A DNA stretch of 64,000 bases from positions 1 through 64,000 of the forward strand of contig JARVKI010000024.1 in the NCBI GenBank assembly GCA_036674765.1. The letters run 5' to 3'. Origin of the DNA: Seiridium cupressi. Its lineage: Eukaryota; Ascomycota; Sordariomycetes; Amphisphaeriales; Sporocadaceae. The notes beneath the pieces are model-generated. The model made no database searches. It had not been told where the DNA came from and was given only the letters and a program-made list of their open reading frames with translations. Every line of letters starts with the position of its first letter. Position 1 is the first letter of the stretch. Shown here one piece after another: positions 33,494 through 46,100 of the stretch. The translations under genes and the position numbers were made by a program.

Positions 33494-35681
33494 TTAAGCT
33501 GCAGGCGACTTGCTCTGGGGACCACCAGCGCCGGAACCGTTCTGGCGGGCGTCTCCGCTCACCGAGAGACCACCAATACCCGAAGAGAGGAAGGCGAAGG
33601 GGTCGTTCTCGGACTGCGAACCGAAGAAGTTATTGGAAGGCCCGGCGGAAGCAGGACCGTTGCCGGCGGATTGGAATGCTGCCTCGGCGGCGCGGCTGTC
33701 AAATGGCCCAGCTGAGTGCGATCCGGGTGTTGGGCCGCCAATGTGAGTATTCAAGGCAGATGGGTAAGGAGCGGCTCCGCCACCAATGCCTGATGGGAGG
33801 GCGTATGTGCTGGGAGGACCGCCGAAGTGTTGGCCGTAGCCGCCACCAGCTCCGCCAAACGGAGCACCAGTAGAAGCATACGGGCCAGGCCCAGGAGTGC
33901 CGGCGACAGAGTGCGAGCCCATTCCGTAATTCGATCCGCTGTCCATAGGAGAAGGGTATCCAGAATCTGCAACGACGGCAGCGCCAGCTCGGCTGGCACC
34001 GCATCGCAGGCAACAAACATTCTTGGCGAAGTTGTGATAACCGCAGACCTCGTTACCGCACTTCCAATCGCCAGCGCGGAAAGGTACAACACCACTACCA
34101 CCCATACGACCACCACCATGGCCCATGTTGCCGTGATGATGACCACCATGGTGGGGAGGAGGCATCATGGGAGGAGCACCGTAACCGTAGCCGCCGCCGC
34201 CGCCACCACCGCCGCCGCCACTGTAGCCACCCATCTCGCTCTGGGGACCGCCAGCGCCAACAGCTGGGAAGGAGCAGCGGAAACAAGCAGTTCGTCGCTG
34301 GAAGTTGGAGAAGCCACAAGAGGGGCAGGTCCAGTCGCCAGGCCTAGGTCGGTTCTTGCTAGGAGGGAACGGAGTCAGAATCTCAGCGGCCCGGTCCAAC
34401 ACTCGACTAGAGGAAGGTGAGACTTCGATGGCCTTTTCGTTGAGAGCGCGTCCGTTCATGCAAAGACTTTCAGCAGCCTGGAGAAAAAGCATTAGTAGGG
34501 TACATGATGAACATCAAATAAGACTCACCTCTTCGTGGGAAGAGAACACAGCAAATCCAGTGCCGGTGGGCTTGTGTTGCTCCGGGGTTCGCAGAGTCCA
34601 GAATGCAATGGGTCTTCCGCCAAACTGTGTGAACCAGCTCTCCAGCTCGGACTGAGTTGTGTCATGGGGTAAACCAGACATGTGGAGCACCTTGCTGCGC
34701 TCCGAGAGGAACGCCCGGACATCAGCGCGCGCATCCATGGGCCGGGTGAGCACATCAGGGTGTTCGTGGGCAGGCTGAGACTTGCGGATCAACCCTCTAA
34801 GTACACGGGCCAGAGTGACAGCTTCCTCCATAGCACGGCGAGGCGAGGCAGGGGCGAGAGCCTGCAGGTGGAATGGAAGATTGTGCTTGATGGGAGCGCT
34901 CGACTGCACTGGTTCAACCTCAAGCGCTGCGCAGATGTTAGAGAGCATGCTTGGGCCGAAGGGCAGCGACTCGGGGTGATGTTGTTGCCAGCGCTGATAC
35001 TCGGTACGAAGATCGAATGTTCGGGAGTGCTGTAGATACGGCGGTAACACGACGGCCTTGTCCCGAGCTTCGCGAGGAAGCTGGACGCGAAGATCCCAGG
35101 CATCGAGCGTGACAAAAACAAAATCCAGATTCTGGTTGGTCAGATGTTCAGTCGCGAAGGCATCGAACCGGTTGATAGCGTCCCGGAAGGTGCCCGCATT
35201 ACGAACGTGCTCCCAGGTGAGCGTCGTCAGGCTCGCTGCAAGCAGACGGGTTAGCTGTGATTCGAGGACCCCAATATTTATGTCCCACGCGAGACCGCAA
35301 AAGCTCTTTGCTACCTCGTAAATGGTGCAGAGCAGCGCGGCGGCCCCATCCGAGCTAGAACAGAACAAAGATTGGCGCTCAACTTACTGCAAAGAGGAGT
35401 GATGGGAGTGTTGATGGGTTTTACGAGTACACTCTCGCGGTGAAGCTGAAGGTTGGTCAGCACAAGGTTCTATCGTAAGTGCCATGCAGGTCTCGATCGC
35501 ATGTCTGGGCAGTGAATTGCCATACCTCTTCGAGTGATTTAGCATCAAGCTCAATCCACCCGAGCTCAATGACCTCGGCCGAGTCCTTCGTCACATAGAC
35601 ACCGTGCTCGTCGCATGTCGTGGCTACATGGATGACGACGTACCGGTCAAAGTGCGGCGGCTGAGGCGGCACACTAGACAT
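33494..35681 (-). CDS. RNA-binding protein: exonuclease-like domain, RRM and two RanBP2 zinc fingers
   Basis: Four exons (35681-35526, 35445-35388, 35235-34529, 34477-33494) give 634 residues. Residues ~12-190 have the fold text of ERI1/KapD-type DEDDh exonucleases (YVVIHVATTCDEHG, AEVIELGWIELD, LVKPINTPITPLC, FVTLDAWDLRVQLPREA). The catalytic D-x-E of exo motif I is replaced by His18-x-Ala20, so the domain is probably inactive and used for binding. An RRM follows at about 250-325 (VLHMSGLPHDTTQSELESWF, GTGFAVFSSHEEAAES). Two RanBP2-type fingers come next, GDWTCPSCGFSNF near 355 and GDWKCGNEVCGYHNFAKN near 442, each with four Cys and the W-N/F pair expected to read single-stranded GGU-like RNA. 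The tail is Gly/Pro/Ser-rich, with an uninterrupted Gly run near residue 400. A cytoplasmic mRNA-binding role is inferred. The start gives the conserved N-terminus and lies in a normal context. Confidence 0.9.
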
Positions 35682-38600
35682 ATTGGGCAGCTTTTATGTA
35701 TACAACGTATGTATGGTACAGAAAATATGTGCACTGGTGTCGATGTGCGGACAACTCGGGATGCCGTCGAGTGATATTCGGTAGAGGAATATTTCCGACG
35801 TCGAACAGCTGCCTGAGCTTCGAAAAAAAGAAAAGTCGAAGAATACCGGAACGGGTTGCTCAGTCGAGGTGTCGTGAAATTGACCCAGCAAGATTGAAGG
35901 GTCAGGGGTGCCCGGCCGGACGATTTGTTGGCAAGGGAATTGGAAAGCGGGTTATGCTTGGATCTTTCGTTCGGCTTATCGTCAAGGGACTGAGCGACCG
36001 ACGGGGTGGTGACTGGAGCAAGCGAAAAAAGGCAGGAAAACAGCAGCAGGTAGAAAGCTGTGAATATTTTCTAATCGATCGATCAACCACAATCTCACAC
36101 GGCCGAATAATCGTTGGACCCTCGCAAAAACCCTCTCGCGGTCGGGCAGGAGCTTGAGCTGGAGGCGGGAAGGGGTAGAAAGAGAGAGTGGGTTTTTCTA
36201 GACCAGAGATGGAGAGAGAGAGAAGGGGATGAGGTGATGGATGTTGACTCCGGGCAGTGGAGAGCAGAAGCCGAGATGGAGTACAGGAGAGGAGCAAGGA
36301 GTCTGCTCCAAATCCAAACTGGGCAATTGCGCTGCAGTTTCAGTGCGTTGAGGGTCCTGTTCAGCCTTCTATTTCAGTGGGCGTTGCGTCTAATGGCTGC
36401 CAATGGCTCTGCTGTTGCACTGCTCTCTCTGGGCGAGTGGCAGCACTTTTGGGGTCTTGGGCCAAAAAAGTGATGATCATTTTTTCCGAGCCAAGCTCAG
36501 GCCCGGTATTACTCGAAACTGATTAGTGCTAGGCGACCAGCACTAGGGCCGGCGGGCTAAGGGCAGGGGTTGTTGCATTAACCGGTGGGTAGAACCGTTC
36601 GTGCAGAGTCGAGAAGTTCAACTGGAGAGCCAGGAGCTCCAGTAACTGGTTGTGTGACACGATGGGCGTCGGTAGCATGATCACTGTGGCCGCGGTTTCT
36701 TGCAATGGCATCATTGAAGGCTACCAACCATCTTTCCCATAGACGCATCATCAGCCCGGAGCGGTCTTGGTTTCCCCCAAAAGCAAAGCTGCCCCCTTGC
36801 TTTAGCGGACCAAACTGGGCCCTTGCGTTGCGCACGGCGCGTCTAGAGCCACAGCAACCCGAGCTGCTGGCTGCACCGGATGCACTGGGCTTTTGAAAGT
36901 CACCCGGGAGCTTGACGCGCTGCGTGCTTTTTCTTTAGGTAAGGTCACTTGACTCGGGTACGTAAGTTACAATGTATGTACCCTTATATTTTCATGCGCT
37001 GCTGCTGTCCTGCACTCCAAAACACCTCCGCGCCAGGGCCTTGTGCCGACTGGGGAGGGAAAACGTGGCTTTCCTTTCCCAGGCCACAAGGGTTGTCATC
37101 GAAAACGGCTTTCGCATTTGACATGCCCTCTGGATATTGCAGAGCACATCGGAATAGATGGCCGGCGCACCAGGTCATGGGCTGATGGTGGCCAGCAGTC
37201 GCGAATCAGAAGAGGTCGCGGAAGCTGTTGCATAGCGGCAGGCATCGCAGGTGAGCTCATAGTGCAGCAACAAGGTATTCCCCTCGAGCTCGTCACCGGA
37301 TGCATGCACTGTACCTGAGTGCCATGGGTCGAACCTGTTCCGAATAGGACATAATCTCACACCGGCCATATTTCGCGACGCCGTTAGGATCAACCCATCC
37401 CAACGTTTGTCCTTAGCCTAGAACTTTGATTGTCGTTAATTCGATCCCATTTCCAGCCCATTTCCCACAAGTTGCGTCGCCACAACCGGCCCATCTCACG
37501 ACATGAGCCGAAATATCAGGAGCGCGCCGTAACCCGGAACCCCTTCCACCCCTCTCCTCGACGACCGCTATCCCCATACGCATACACACATACATTCTTT
37601 GCATAGAGTCCGGGGGTAAAGTTGTCAATGTCTCAAATATACAGTTGCGCATCTCTGGCATTGAGCCTAATGCAACAGACAACGTTGTCACCTATACACC
37701 TGCCCAGCTCGGACGGTTCAAGGTGATGTCGACATTCTAGGCATGCCCGAAAATCCGATAGGATGGGTGCTTCACTCGCTTCAGCAGGTTCTACAATTCC
37801 AGTAGGGGAATGGGAGGCCGCACCCCGTCCTGTCGCTTCGGCGGCGCGTGCGGAGGCGCTTGTTAGCTGCTGGTCAACGTGCCTTAGCGCGGGATGAGAA
37901 TGCCTACACACGACTTGTCCCGAGCCGACGAGGATTCAATCAAGACCATATCTAGCAAGCCGCAATCTATAGCTGTAGCCTAGCTTGTAGTCAACGATAT
38001 CTGCCATCAGTATCCACTCGCCCCCACGACTCACCCATTGCTACAACACAGCTTCGGTTCACCTTGTTGATTAACTAAGCTGTACTAGGAGGAAGGAGAA
38101 GAGCCTCAGTGCCATGTACGCCCAAGGCTCTTAGTCCGGAGCGACCGACAAACCCTAGCTCATGTTCTTGAATCTTGCAATTGCACATGGACTAAACATT
38201 CGCCGTTCTTGACACTTGACTGTGTCATGATGAATGGCTAAAATCATGGCACAACTAGACTGTCTTGTGTAGACATCCTTCGCTGGCAGTTCTACGTCTC
38301 TATGGCCTGGACGCAGCTGTCGACCTCCCAAAGCCTCTATTGTTCGGGTTAAGATTTAAGCTACCGGAAGCTTTATTAAAGTGCTTCTAGAAGACTTCTA
38401 GATCGAAATGCACACCTCTAAACTCCAAGAAGATAACCCTTCAGTTGCTAAAGACGAACAGATAGCAGACGGTCTAGGGAAAGTGAAGTGCTATGCGTAT
38501 CCAGCGAGGTGTTGATACTCAATTGACACGTCGATATGTCTTTCCATCATCTGGAAACACTGGGATGCATTTTATTCATGGAGCTAACTATATTCTTTTA

Positions 38601-39125
38601 CATGGGCGACTATCAGGGCTCTTTCCAAATTCACTCGGGACATCAGACTGAGCGCCCTTACATCGTATAAAGATATAACAAGCTTATATTGATGTAACGC
38701 CAGTATAAGGGAGACAGATGGATAAAAGGCTATGACTGGACAGTCAAGATCTTGACCGTTGAGATTCAGGAGGCGCGACGCGACGCGCCATGCCGATTAC
38801 CGAAAAGCTTGGCACGTGCGACGAGAGCATACGTCATCATGCCATGGCGGCGCTTGCTCTGGTAACCTGAGGCAGGAGAGGTTTGTCTTGAATGGCAGGA
38901 AAACCTGGCATCCTTGGACAGAAGACTAAAGAACGGCTGTGATTCATCCATAAACTTGAACACTGCCACAGCAACTTTCGCCGCTTCGTCGACTCTTTCA
39001 CCTACATAAACAAAGATACAAGATCATTGATTGAACTTCCTATCCAGCGCGAAAGGACTTTGACAATTCCTCCTACCAAACCTCACAAGGAACAACCATC
39101 AAGCAAAACTACTCAGACCGTCAAA
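35682..39125. other. Gene-poor 3.4 kb region
   Basis: Upstream DNA of the RRM/zinc-finger gene and of pmp3. Short overlapping frames occur on both strands, but none has a recognisable domain, signal peptide or convincing splice structure. The part at 38300-38700 is AT-rich and may be decayed mobile DNA, though no transposase text could be read. Confidence 0.45.
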
Positions 39126-39570
39126 ATGGGTGCTGCTTCAGCTGTCTTGATTGTCTTGATCACCATCCTACGTAAGTACTTGGCCTCCGAGGATCGCTTG
39201 CCACCAACCTGTGTGTCGCGGAGCAGCAAACAAGCTAACATGTTCCAGTACCTCCTGTTGGTGTATGGATAGTCGCAGGATGCGGTGCTGATCTCTTCAT
39301 CAACATCTGCCTGACGTTGCTTGGGTAAGCAACCTTTGCCAACTTTCTGCTCCTTGCCCATAGTGTTCAGGACATGAAACTGATGCCCTCGGTTCATTTA
39401 GCTATATCCCGGGCCACATCCACGCATTCTACCTCGAGTACGTATACTACGACCGCCGGGAACAGGCACGAGAGGGTCGCTTTGCTGCGCGAAGAGCCGC
39501 GGGCGTGTACAGCGACCGCGTGCAAACCGGCGGCCACGGTTACGGCACCATGGCTCCACCTACCTCTTAG
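39126..39570 (+). CDS. pmp3: Plasma membrane proteolipid 3 (Pmp3/UPF0057 family)
   Basis: Three small exons (39126-39171, 39249-39324, 39402-39570) encode 96 residues. Two membrane helices are seen: ASAVLIVLITILLPPVGVW, which becomes continuous only after splicing, and ADLFINICLTLLGYIPGHIH. These are followed by the family hallmark AFYLEYVYYDRREQ. The Pro-Pro in the first helix and Gly-x-Gly-Ala-Asp between helices are typical. Yeast Pmp3 and plant RCI2 proteins tune plasma-membrane potential and salt or cation tolerance, and may bind phosphoinositides. The hydrophilic tail (GVYSDRVQTGGHGYGTMAPP) is the usual extension of filamentous-fungal members. Both introns are GT-AG and phases match. 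The first TAG is taken as the stop; the frame stays open after it (see next entry). Confidence 0.92.
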
Positions 39571-39753
39571 TCGGCTGGCGGGTTACTCAATCAGCGGGAA
39601 GCGGCACAGATTGAGAGGGAAAGAAGGAATAGGAGAGAGGCTGACATCCGGAGATACTTGAGGAGCAGAGAGGCTGGCTTGCGGAGATACTTGAGGAGGC
39701 GCTGTGTCAAGCCGTCGACGAAACCGAGCGAGACTGCTGGTGAGGGGAAGTAA
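39571..39753 (+). other. In-frame open extension after the pmp3 stop
   Basis: After the TAG at 39568-39570 the same phase is open for 60 sense codons to a TAA at 39751-39753. The encoded text is strongly charged (REAAQIERERRNRREADIRR) and contains an in-frame 33-base repeat: CGGAGATACTTGAGGA at 39649 and 39682, giving RRYLR twice. A phase-0 join from GTATAC near 39439 to the AG at 39594 would also splice it onto the second helix without reading the stop. Coding use is unproven. Confidence 0.35.
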
Positions 39754-41580
39754 TAGTTTGGTATGATGGGGTAATGGCGATGGTCCGTCCACGTTTAGGA
39801 CTCATGTACAGGGTTATGGTTTCACGGCGTTCATGTTGTTCTAGACTCGACCTGCATTACGACTGGTACAAGTCTTGTTCTGAGATGGTATCCATAGGTG
39901 GCAGGCTTCTATAGTTTCCACAACGATTTCAGGGAGATGCCCTATCAAGATGCATGCTCGACTAGTCCTTGTTCCCTGGCTGTGACTGGGATCGAACCAA
40001 TGAATAAATAGCTCCGTGCCTGATACATGCGTTCTGACACTTGGTGACGATTCATTTGATCGTCCTGGTTAGTCCTGGAGACATGGACGATTGTCGGATT
40101 GGACAGTTGCCGCGGATTTTGCGACCAAAGACATTCTAGCGTCTGAGACGATGCGCCTAAACGCTTTCACAGGCTTGCAGATGCCGCTGGCCGAGGGCGA
40201 ACCAGAAGTGCGTGTACACGTAGCAGTATTCATCCGAGACTTTATCGCAACCGAGCATGGAGTTCTGTCAGAAAATGGAGAGCCAATCCGGCACCGTGGT
40301 TTTGGGGCGGTCCGAATGGCGGGGCAATTGGACGGCTCTTACTATGGGACCCCTACCTCTCTTCTCCGCATTTGCTCAAATAAACACGCGAGGATCATGT
40401 CGACGGGCGTTGGATCACTCAACAGAAAATTGTCAATTCGGCTGTTGAGATATCTCGCAAGTGGTGACTGTGTCAACTCAGTAGACATGGAAAACTTGGC
40501 CAGACGATAATACAATCCCTATCTTGTGTCGGCCGTTTATGCAGACCGATGCCTCATGCAGGATCTGGATGTCCCAAGTGCTGGTGTAGGGAGAGGTGCA
40601 GTGCAGGTGCAGGTGCAGCAGCAGCAGTCGAAAAAGGGTCAAAGGCAGACAGACCCAAGGACCAGCTAAAAGGGACAATACCCACAATGTTTCCCCTCCA
40701 CGATCCCTGTGGGCCACGCTCGAGCTGCCACGCCTTCGTGCAGGCCGCATTGCTTCTCGACTGAATTCAACGACCACTCATCGCAAGCTTTTCGTTCTCT
40801 GTGCAGACGGCCGAGCAAAGAAAACAAATCCTTTCCGCTCGCCATCGCATTGGCATCAATCCACTTCTCCGTCCAGACTGCCTACCTGCTACCTTGAGGT
40901 ATCTCCCACAGGGTTTCCTCCCGGCACTGCCCCCCCCGTCTTCTCCGTCCTCTCCTGTTCGATATCCACCCGATGCGACGGCGTAGCAAGCTCCGGATTG
41001 ATTGATTGACTTCCCCCATTGACAAGAGCTGCTTGCTGTCCGTCGTGTTTCACTTTATTCCTTCAGGGACGCGCTGGATCTCACTGGACGTTTGTGTGGG
41101 ATCCTCAATCTGCCCACCCCACATCTCGCACACCCAAAACCCGCTGCGTGCGTCCCTCAACTCGCCTCTGTGCATGGGCGCACACCCTCAGGCATCCTGC
41201 CTCTTCTTCCAACCCGCTGCCGGCGCGCGCTGTGTATCTATCCGCAACCGGTTCTAGACTGTGTCCTGCTGTCTCTGCTGGTTGACACTTGAACCCACCG
41301 ACTGCAGCTGCAAGACAGGCCCTGGGCCAGCTCCTAGTCGAGGATTGGTCCGGCATCGCATACTCTCATCTATCCGCAATTGGAATGTCAAATAGCAGGC
41401 AGGACGCTATAAGCTAGAGACGCACTGCATACAGCACACGTACATCCTGCTATACGGACCCACGACCACCTACATATGCCCGTGGCTTGCTTACGGGTTT
41501 TCTGCAGCATCCCAATCTGATGCTCCAGTCGGCTAACATACCTGTTTCCGCCGCTCTACAGCTGTCCATGCATATATGAA
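39754..41580. other. Region upstream of the disordered-protein gene
   Basis: An open frame without an early ATG lies at 40091-40510 (phrases such as AGQLDGSYYGTPTSLLR) and is left unassigned. The last ~700 bases are C/T-rich with CA-rich stretches, like a long fungal leader. A short GGTGCA/GCAGCA repeat lies around 40593-40627. Confidence 0.45.
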
Positions 41581-43149
41581 ATGGCATATGTCCAGCATCA
41601 GCCCCAGCAGCTACCAGAAACTATGTCGGCACCACCAATATCAGACACGCCTCCGCCACATCATCAACATCATCTAGGCTCTGGTCAATCTACTCCCTCT
41701 TCTAATAAAGGTCTACCCTCTCCCCGTCTACCCCCGCCCATTGTCCGAAACTCTGAACCTCGTCGGCACTCGCTTCCTTTCTTCACCTTTCCTCCTGTCG
41801 CCCAACCAAACACCTCGAGCATCTCACTAGTGCCGTCTACTGCTGAGGGCAAGCCGATCCCTCTAGACGACACATCGACCGCGGACCGGACAAGCGCGCT
41901 CCGAGAACTCAATCGCTCACAACCTTCGTCTAGACACCGCTACACGAAGAGCGGCGGGGCACCGAGCACGGCCACGAGAACAACGACCGGGACGTACTCC
42001 CAACCAGTAATAGTACGAACGTACTCTGGGCCACCTCCATCCTCGACTGGTAGCCGCCCAGCCAGCCGCCGGATACCTGTCTCTGCCGTCTCGGTGACTT
42101 CCAACGTGTCCAACTGGCGACCAGGTCGCAATGGCATGGTATTGAGCATGGCCCGCCACAGAGGGCAGAAGAAACCCCAGCAGCGGGCTGCTGAGGATGC
42201 GAAGCTTCCGCCTCTCGAGGCTTTCAGCTTCAAGAGCATCATGGCAGATATTCAGCAGGACATTGGTGCAGACTTGGACCGGATTGCTGAGATATGCGCC
42301 AGGTCCAAGTATTCGTTGAGCAACCAGTATGAAGTGCATGTTGCACCGCATGGGTCCGGGGCCAGCTTTGTGACCTCAGTAGCATCTTCGTCTAGGCATC
42401 ATGGGCCAACGTTGCAGGCGATCACGAGTGACGATGAACATAGCAGTACCAGACACAGAAAGCGACGGAGCGGGGTACGAAGAAAAAGCGCAGCATACGG
42501 CACACTGGAGACCATCATGAGCTCTAGCCGGTCTTCAGAGGAGGAGAAGACTAAGAAGAAGTCGGCGCAGGAACTCACCGCAGAGGTTCGAGGGCGAGCT
42601 TCCAGACATCACAAGGTTGAAAGTGGAAGTTCGCGTAGCAGCACAGGGGAGTCGAAGGATCAGCAGAAGCAGATTGCTCGGAAAAAATCGGCTTCTTTTG
42701 CTACAGCACTAATGGACAACACACGGCATCAAGGCCAAAGCGAAGTGACATCGCCACGCGCTTCAGGAACAGCTCTGGTGAGCGAGCCTGCGAAGCCGAA
42801 GACCTCAAGGAGTCATCTAGAAATCAGGACAACACAAGAAGACCCATCGGCAGGGAACTACACGCATGAGCCACCGGGTGAGCCTTCGCAACCGACCATA
42901 TCAGACTCGATAGCGAATGCGGCAATATCGAGTCCAGACGAGCCAAGGGGTTCCTCAAGTCTAATGTCAGGACTCGCCAGTTGGATGCCATGGCGGGGAA
43001 GTGGTGTGAGGACAGAAATCGCTTCTTCTGACCAGAAAGGAGCACGGGCTAAAAGCTATGCCGAGGGCAGTTTGAGGGAGTTGCTCAAAGGTACTGATAG
43101 CGGCGCAGGATCACCAGCAGATGTGAAAGGTAAAAGTGTTGGCCGATGA
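41581..43149 (+). CDS. Disordered Ser/Arg-rich protein of unknown function
   Basis: A single exon of 522 residues. Nearly the whole chain is low-complexity: Pro/His-rich at the start (PPPHHQHHLGSGQSTPSS), then Ser/Thr/Arg-rich, with basic clusters such as RHRKRRSGVRRKSAAYG and KKKSAQELTAEVRGRASR. One short block looks ordered and is the probable conserved core: LEAFSFKSIMADIQQDIGAD then LDRIAEICARSKYSLSNQYE, near residues 215-255, predicted as two helices. A second hydrophobic/aromatic patch (LMSGLASWMPWRGSG) lies near residue 465. No catalytic motif, signal peptide or membrane span is seen. Many RxxS-type sites suggest heavy phosphorylation. Either the first ATG or the one 14 codons later could start it. 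It reads like a fungal scaffold or regulatory protein, but no function is claimed. Confidence 0.75.
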   Translation: MAYVQHQPQQLPETMSAPPISDTPPPHHQHHLGSGQSTPSSNKGLPSPRLPPPIVRNSEPRRHSLPFFTFPPVAQPNTSSISLVPSTAEGKPIPLDDTSTADRTSALRELNRSQPSSRHRYTKSGGAPSTATRTTTGTYSQPVIVRTYSGPPPSSTGSRPASRRIPVSAVSVTSNVSNWRPGRNGMVLSMARHRGQKKPQQRAAEDAKLPPLEAFSFKSIMADIQQDIGADLDRIAEICARSKYSLSNQYEVHVAPHGSGASFVTSVASSSRHHGPTLQAITSDDEHSSTRHRKRRSGVRRKSAAYGTLETIMSSSRSSEEEKTKKKSAQELTAEVRGRASRHHKVESGSSRSSTGESKDQQKQIARKKSASFATALMDNTRHQGQSEVTSPRASGTALVSEPAKPKTSRSHLEIRTTQEDPSAGNYTHEPPGEPSQPTISDSIANAAISSPDEPRGSSSLMSGLASWMPWRGSGVRTEIASSDQKGARAKSYAEGSLRELLKGTDSGAGSPADVKGKSVGR

Positions 43150-46100
43150 AGTACTAAAGCCGGAGAAGCACGCGCCAGACGTGAGACAACTGTGGCAAGG
43201 GGTAATCGTTACCTTGGAGTAGGCCACGTCCTGAGGAGCATGTTGATGTTTATGATCTGATATATCACATGCAAATATTGGCCAAGACCAATTCTCAACA
43301 GCCAACAGAGCACACAGTATCACAGTCGCAGAGGTTGGCAGAGCCTAAACCCGAACCCGAGATCGTTGGTTTGTATTGTATGTATTAGTATTCGATGACT
43401 TACGACATGATGAGATTATACGGGGTGACAACTCGGTTAAAGGTTCAAAAATCAATGGCATAGACTACTGCGTTAGTTTGGTCATCTTTCATGAGGGACG
43501 TTACGATATCTCAAAAAGGCAGCTGCAAAAAGTCATTATGGCTGGGTCAGTATAGGACTTATAGGGTAACAAGGAAGATGGAATGATATGAGATCACTAA
43601 GCTTTGGCCAGAATACATAATTTGTGTGGTTACTTCTTCACCGTGTTTTTTGAAACAAGCGAAGTGTCACTGTCCCACTCATATTCGGAACTGTTCTCAT
43701 TCATCATAATGTATTGAATCATACTGACCCACTATAGCTGTGTAGTATCCTTCGACAGTCCTCCCGTAGGCCCCCCAACGCTACACTATGCGCTATCTCC
43801 GTCACATGTCAATGGTGATATGTCGCAAAGTTCGAACTTCAGCAACTTGAAATCCCCCGCCAGCATTCAAGTGACACTTCAAGTCTCCCATTGGGAAGTA
43901 GCAGATCATTGGCAAGAACCTGGGTGTGAGACCTCGCTCACTCTGTAAGGGTACCGATCTGTATTGTTGTTGCGCTGAGGAAGGAATTGCTCTCTATCTT
44001 AGTTTATATACAGGACGCACAGACCAGGAAACTCCTCAAGTCTCTGCATCTCTTCCCGACTGAGCTGGTCCCACTTATTAACTTGCAGTCATCTTCGCGT
44101 ACGGAGTGTGTTCTTTACGTTATCGCCGGCTGGGGCAGCACCACAGATACTCGCCGCACGGAACAATTATGACCCCTGAAGTCACGTATCGGTGACATCG
44201 GGCGAAGAATCAGTTCTCCCTGGATCTGGTATCGGAGAATGTGGTAGGTATGTAGGTGAAAAGGCGCAAGACGAAAAGCCGAAGGTGGAAACGTCAGGAG
44301 TGTGGAGGCGGCAGGCTGGAAGGTGCGAGGTCCCTCACCTGGTTCGAATGTATGCAGCTTGTCTCCGGTCCATCACGCTTCGGCTTCGGGGACATCTCTT
44401 CCTCGACACTTCTTCTCGAGTGTGCGCGTCTTCGATGAGAACGTTGCTTCTTCCGAGTCACGGTCTGGTGCGTCACACGGCGAATGTTGGAGCACGGAGC
44501 GGGGGTGCTCAGACTCACGAGTTCGTGTGTTTGGGGATGTCGTCGCATTCCTAATCCCACGCCCACTGCGTTCGTCGTGTATGGTTGTCTCTGTCGGGAT
44601 CTTGAATGGGAAGGAGAAGTGGTGCAGTCAGTTTTCCTCGATTGGGCCGGAGCATCTGCTCGTAATGGCACTTCTGTTCTTAACGGGAGGGCTCTGACGT
44701 TCTGCTCGTGCTGCTCGATAGCTTGGCAAGTTGACATAAGTATGTCTGCATGGCAAGTTGCGTTCAAGTTTGGAATGTTCCGGTTCCACCGTTCCTCCAT
44801 TTATCGTGGCTTTGAGCCTGGAGCTTTGATGTTAGCGACGTCAGAGTGTAGCGAGGTGCAGTTGGAGCTGGAGAGGCCGGAAAAGAAAAAGGAGTAAAAA
44901 AGAGGAAGCTTTGGTGCACGATGAAGTATACTGGGTATTTTCTTACTCTCAACTGGGCTGTACGTTCGATGTCAGCTACATTCGGTGGTCTGTTTCAAGG
45001 TTCGAAGACAGACATGTCTATCGCTTGTGATGGTCGGCGTCCTCCAACATCTTCCGCACACGTGGGCAGCGTCTCTATGCCGTCTTTGACGAAAATCCCT
45101 TCTTGCATTTTGGGCATACCCGGAAATCGCGCCAAAATTCGACATCAACACGCCGCCGCGAGCTGCCGCTGCTGCACCACTCCGCAGCCGGGACGCCTAG
45201 GGTTCTGCCGTGGGTCGGTTTCTGCTCCCTGAGAATGGACACGTCAGCATCTAAAATCCTATCGGCGGATCGCTGACTTGAACCGTCCAGACCTACGCTT
45301 CTGGTCTTGGTGAACCACACCCAAGGCTCCGGCATGGATCAATGCCACCTATATCGCTGTCGTTATTCTCAGACTAGTAAAGCCTTCTGTTTATGAAACC
45401 CTTCTGCTCACGACTTGCGGTTTCGACTACAGGCTCTTCTATGGTGGTACAGGTAGAGATGGGATTCTTGGTAGGTCGGATTTCGAAATAGGGCAGGACG
45501 GTGGGTCTCGGTGATAGATGGGGTGAGTAGAAGGGCGTCGTGGCCAGCGATCCGTAAGCCATGGTGAGACATGTTCATACCAGCATACTTCTCTAGCAAT
45601 GCATCAATGTCCGCTCCAGAACGTGGAGGTGTTTCGTGGAGATGATCTCGCTGTGCGATCTTCTAAGGATGAATGCACGGTCTAATCTAGTGCTTGCATA
45701 TTATTGATCCTCTTCAGATAAGGCGCCTGGCCTCTCTTCTCTAATGCTCGGAAGGATTATCTACCCTTCCCTGCAAATCGATGAAATCTCGAAAACAATG
45801 CCGGCACACTGTATCCGAGTTGGTTAGTCATAAATCTGCGGACGCTACCACCGAAGCTACTCACCCGAATTCGGGCCAGCAATCCCGTCTTTTGGTGTTT
45901 TATCACATAAACACACCGGTGTGCTTCACAGGTCGTCATTTCTAGTTCTGCTAGATGAACTTTGTGATGGGCACACAATACGGGTGAGAAGCAGTATATT
46001 GTGCGCGGTGACGAAGGAGGAGGAGAGAAGCTCCAGCTCCCGGCCGTCTGGCCTACATTGTATCTGGCGGAGAACGCACAGACTATGTGGGTTCTCTCAC

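Noticed and set aside
39960..40060. Possible minus-strand tRNA T-arm (GGTTCGATC with pairing flanks)
   Set aside because: The T-arm-like stem is present, but no matching acceptor 5' strand, D-arm or anticodon arm is found at the proper distance.
40091..40510. Open frame of about 140 codons
   Set aside because: No early ATG, no domain, and no splice support; kept only as a note in the spacer.
44192..44800. Overlapping open frames on both strands
   Set aside because: Composition follows the local GC content; neither strand shows family text.
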